In this document: piece after piece, positions 63,274 through 64,000 of the stretch | Layout: the number at the start of each line of letters is the position of its first letter | Position numbering within the stretch: the first letter of the stretch is position 1 | Source: Parachlamydia acanthamoebae | GTDB taxonomy: Bacteria > Chlamydiota > Chlamydiia > Chlamydiales > Parachlamydiaceae | Assembly: GCF_000875975.1 (NCBI RefSeq) | Contig: NZ_BAWW01000028.1 | Location: 1-64,000, forward strand | DNA: 64,000 nt | Direction: 5' to 3' | Program-made: the position numbers and the translations under genes | The notes under the pieces: model-generated | Database searches by the model: none | Told to the model about the DNA's origin: nothing | Seen by the model: only the letters and a program-made list of their open reading frames with translations

Positions 63274-64000
63274 ATGGATACTAAAAGCAAAGGATATCTT
63301 CTCGTTAATTTTGGCGGCCCAAGATCTGAAGATGAAATTCGGCCTTTTTTAGAGAGTTTGCTAACAGATCAAGATGTTATTCGGACGCGGCTGCCCGAAT
63401 TTTTACACCGCCTGTTTTTTAAAAGGGTGGCGAAAAAGCGCGCGATTAAAATTTCTAAAGAATATGCTTTAATGGGTGGTAAATCGCCTATTTATGAAGA
63501 TACGGAGCTTTTGGCTGAGTGTTTAAGAGAAAAATTACAAGCACCGCTTTTAACATTTCATCGTTACTTGCCGTCGACACATGCGGGATTTATTGAAGCG
63601 CTTGAGGAAATGGAGTGTGAAGAAATTCGTGTGTTGCCTCTATTTCCACAGTTTACCTATGCGACAACCGGAAGTGTTGCGCGTTGGTTCGAGCGTTACC
63701 TTCCTAGTATGACAACACTAAAAATGCGTTGGATTAAATCTTATGCGGCTTACCCCACATTTATCCAAGCACATCAAGAGCACATTCGCGACTTTTTAAT
63801 TAAAAATCAGCTGCAAGAACAAGAAGTAATTCTACTTTTTTCAGCTCATGGGATTCCTCTGCAATTTGTTGAAACGGGAGATTTATATACCGATGAATGT
63901 CGAGCTTCCGTCCGTGCTGTTATGCAAGCTTTTCCTGGTGCGTTAGGAAGATTAGCGTATCAATCCAAGTTTGGACCGGGGGAGTGGGTCAAACCTTATA
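63274..64000 (+). CDS. hemH: ferrochelatase, 5' part (runs past the window)
   Basis: It inserts ferrous iron into protoporphyrin IX, the last step of haem synthesis. The first 242 residues are in the window: KGYLLVNFGGPRSEDEI at the start, MGGKSPIYEDTELL, LPLFPQFTYATTGS, LLFSAHGIP with the catalytic histidine, and YQSKFGPGEWVKPY at the edge. No stop occurs before the end. Start at ATG 63274, six bases behind AAAGG; ATG 63271 is also in frame. It is divergent from the binding-protein gene. Confidence 0.95.
   Translation, partial: MDTKSKGYLLVNFGGPRSEDEIRPFLESLLTDQDVIRTRLPEFLHRLFFKRVAKKRAIKISKEYALMGGKSPIYEDTELLAECLREKLQAPLLTFHRYLPSTHAGFIEALEEMECEEIRVLPLFPQFTYATTGSVARWFERYLPSMTTLKMRWIKSYAAYPTFIQAHQEHIRDFLIKNQLQEQEVILLFSAHGIPLQFVETGDLYTDECRASVRAVMQAFPGALGRLAYQSKFGPGEWVKPY

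Noticed and set aside
1-64000. CRISPR array, rRNA operon, insertion sequence, prophage
   Set aside because: No regularly spaced direct repeats, no rRNA stretches, no transposase or integrase motifs and no phage structural genes were seen on either strand.

Overview
The window looks like a chromosomal segment of an amoeba-associated chlamydia (order Chlamydiales, most like Parachlamydiaceae). The grounds are a V/A-type rather than F-type ATP synthase operon with a DUF2764 gene between atpE and atpA, the block lnt-lpxC-fabZ-lpxA-fmt-[Inc-like genes]-rplC...rplQ, the uppS-cdsA-cmk run, and a FliY-like binding protein beside hemH. All of these arrangements are familiar from Chlamydiaceae. The genome is AT-rich, has many lineage-specific large hypothetical proteins, and carries eukaryote-like or rare modules (MORN repeats, a chemoreceptor, a kinase-like protein) typical of the amoeba-infecting relatives. 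The species is inferred, not proven.

Layout. 0-3 kb: a small beta-rich orphan with a strong hairpin behind it, then a minus-strand pair, an NAD-dependent epimerase coupled by TAATG to a membrane protein that fuses SPW repeats with a VKOR-like domain. 3.2-10.8 kb: the ATP synthase operon atpE-(DUF2764)-atpA-atpB-atpD-atpI-atpK, closed by a clear terminator; the DUF2764 gene is frameshifted at an A6 run. 10.8-19.5 kb: two small paralogues around an orphan gene, a lipoprotein, aroG, a possible TIM-barrel protein and two tandem Na+/amino-acid (AGCS) symporters. 19.5-22.4 kb: valS. 22.5-29.2 kb: an accessory stretch with two tandem large paralogues, a 624-residue orphan and a MORN-repeat protein. 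29.2-36.2 kb: an RNA m5C methyltransferase, DoxX, lnt, lpxC, fabZ, lpxA, fmt. 36.2-38.8 kb: two hydrophobic Inc-like proteins and a doubtful small gene. 39.3-52.0 kb: the S10/spc/alpha ribosomal cluster with secY and rpoA. 52.1-56.7 kb: a chemoreceptor-like protein, a divergent kinase-like protein, a quinone-reductase-like MDR enzyme and Dps. 56.9-64 kb: tRNA-Leu(CAG), thiamin pyrophosphokinase, lepA, uppS-cdsA-cmk, a family 3 solute-binding protein and the start of hemH, which runs off the window.

How the parts work together. Envelope biogenesis is well represented: lipid A (lpxC, lpxA), fatty acids (fabZ), lipoprotein acylation (lnt), the undecaprenyl carrier (uppS) and CDP-diacylglycerol (cdsA). 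The rotor subunit AtpK keeps the sodium-ligand residues known from Enterococcus hirae NtpK, and two sodium-coupled amino-acid carriers lie a few kilobases away. Together these suggest a sodium-based membrane economy. The most unusual items are the frameshifted DUF2764 subunit, the SPW-VKOR/epimerase pair, the tandem paralogues at 22.5-26 kb sharing a conserved C-terminal domain, the Inc-like pair in the slot held by CT529/Cap1 in C. trachomatis, and the membrane-anchored kinase-like protein. No rRNA operon, CRISPR array, insertion sequence or prophage was recognised.
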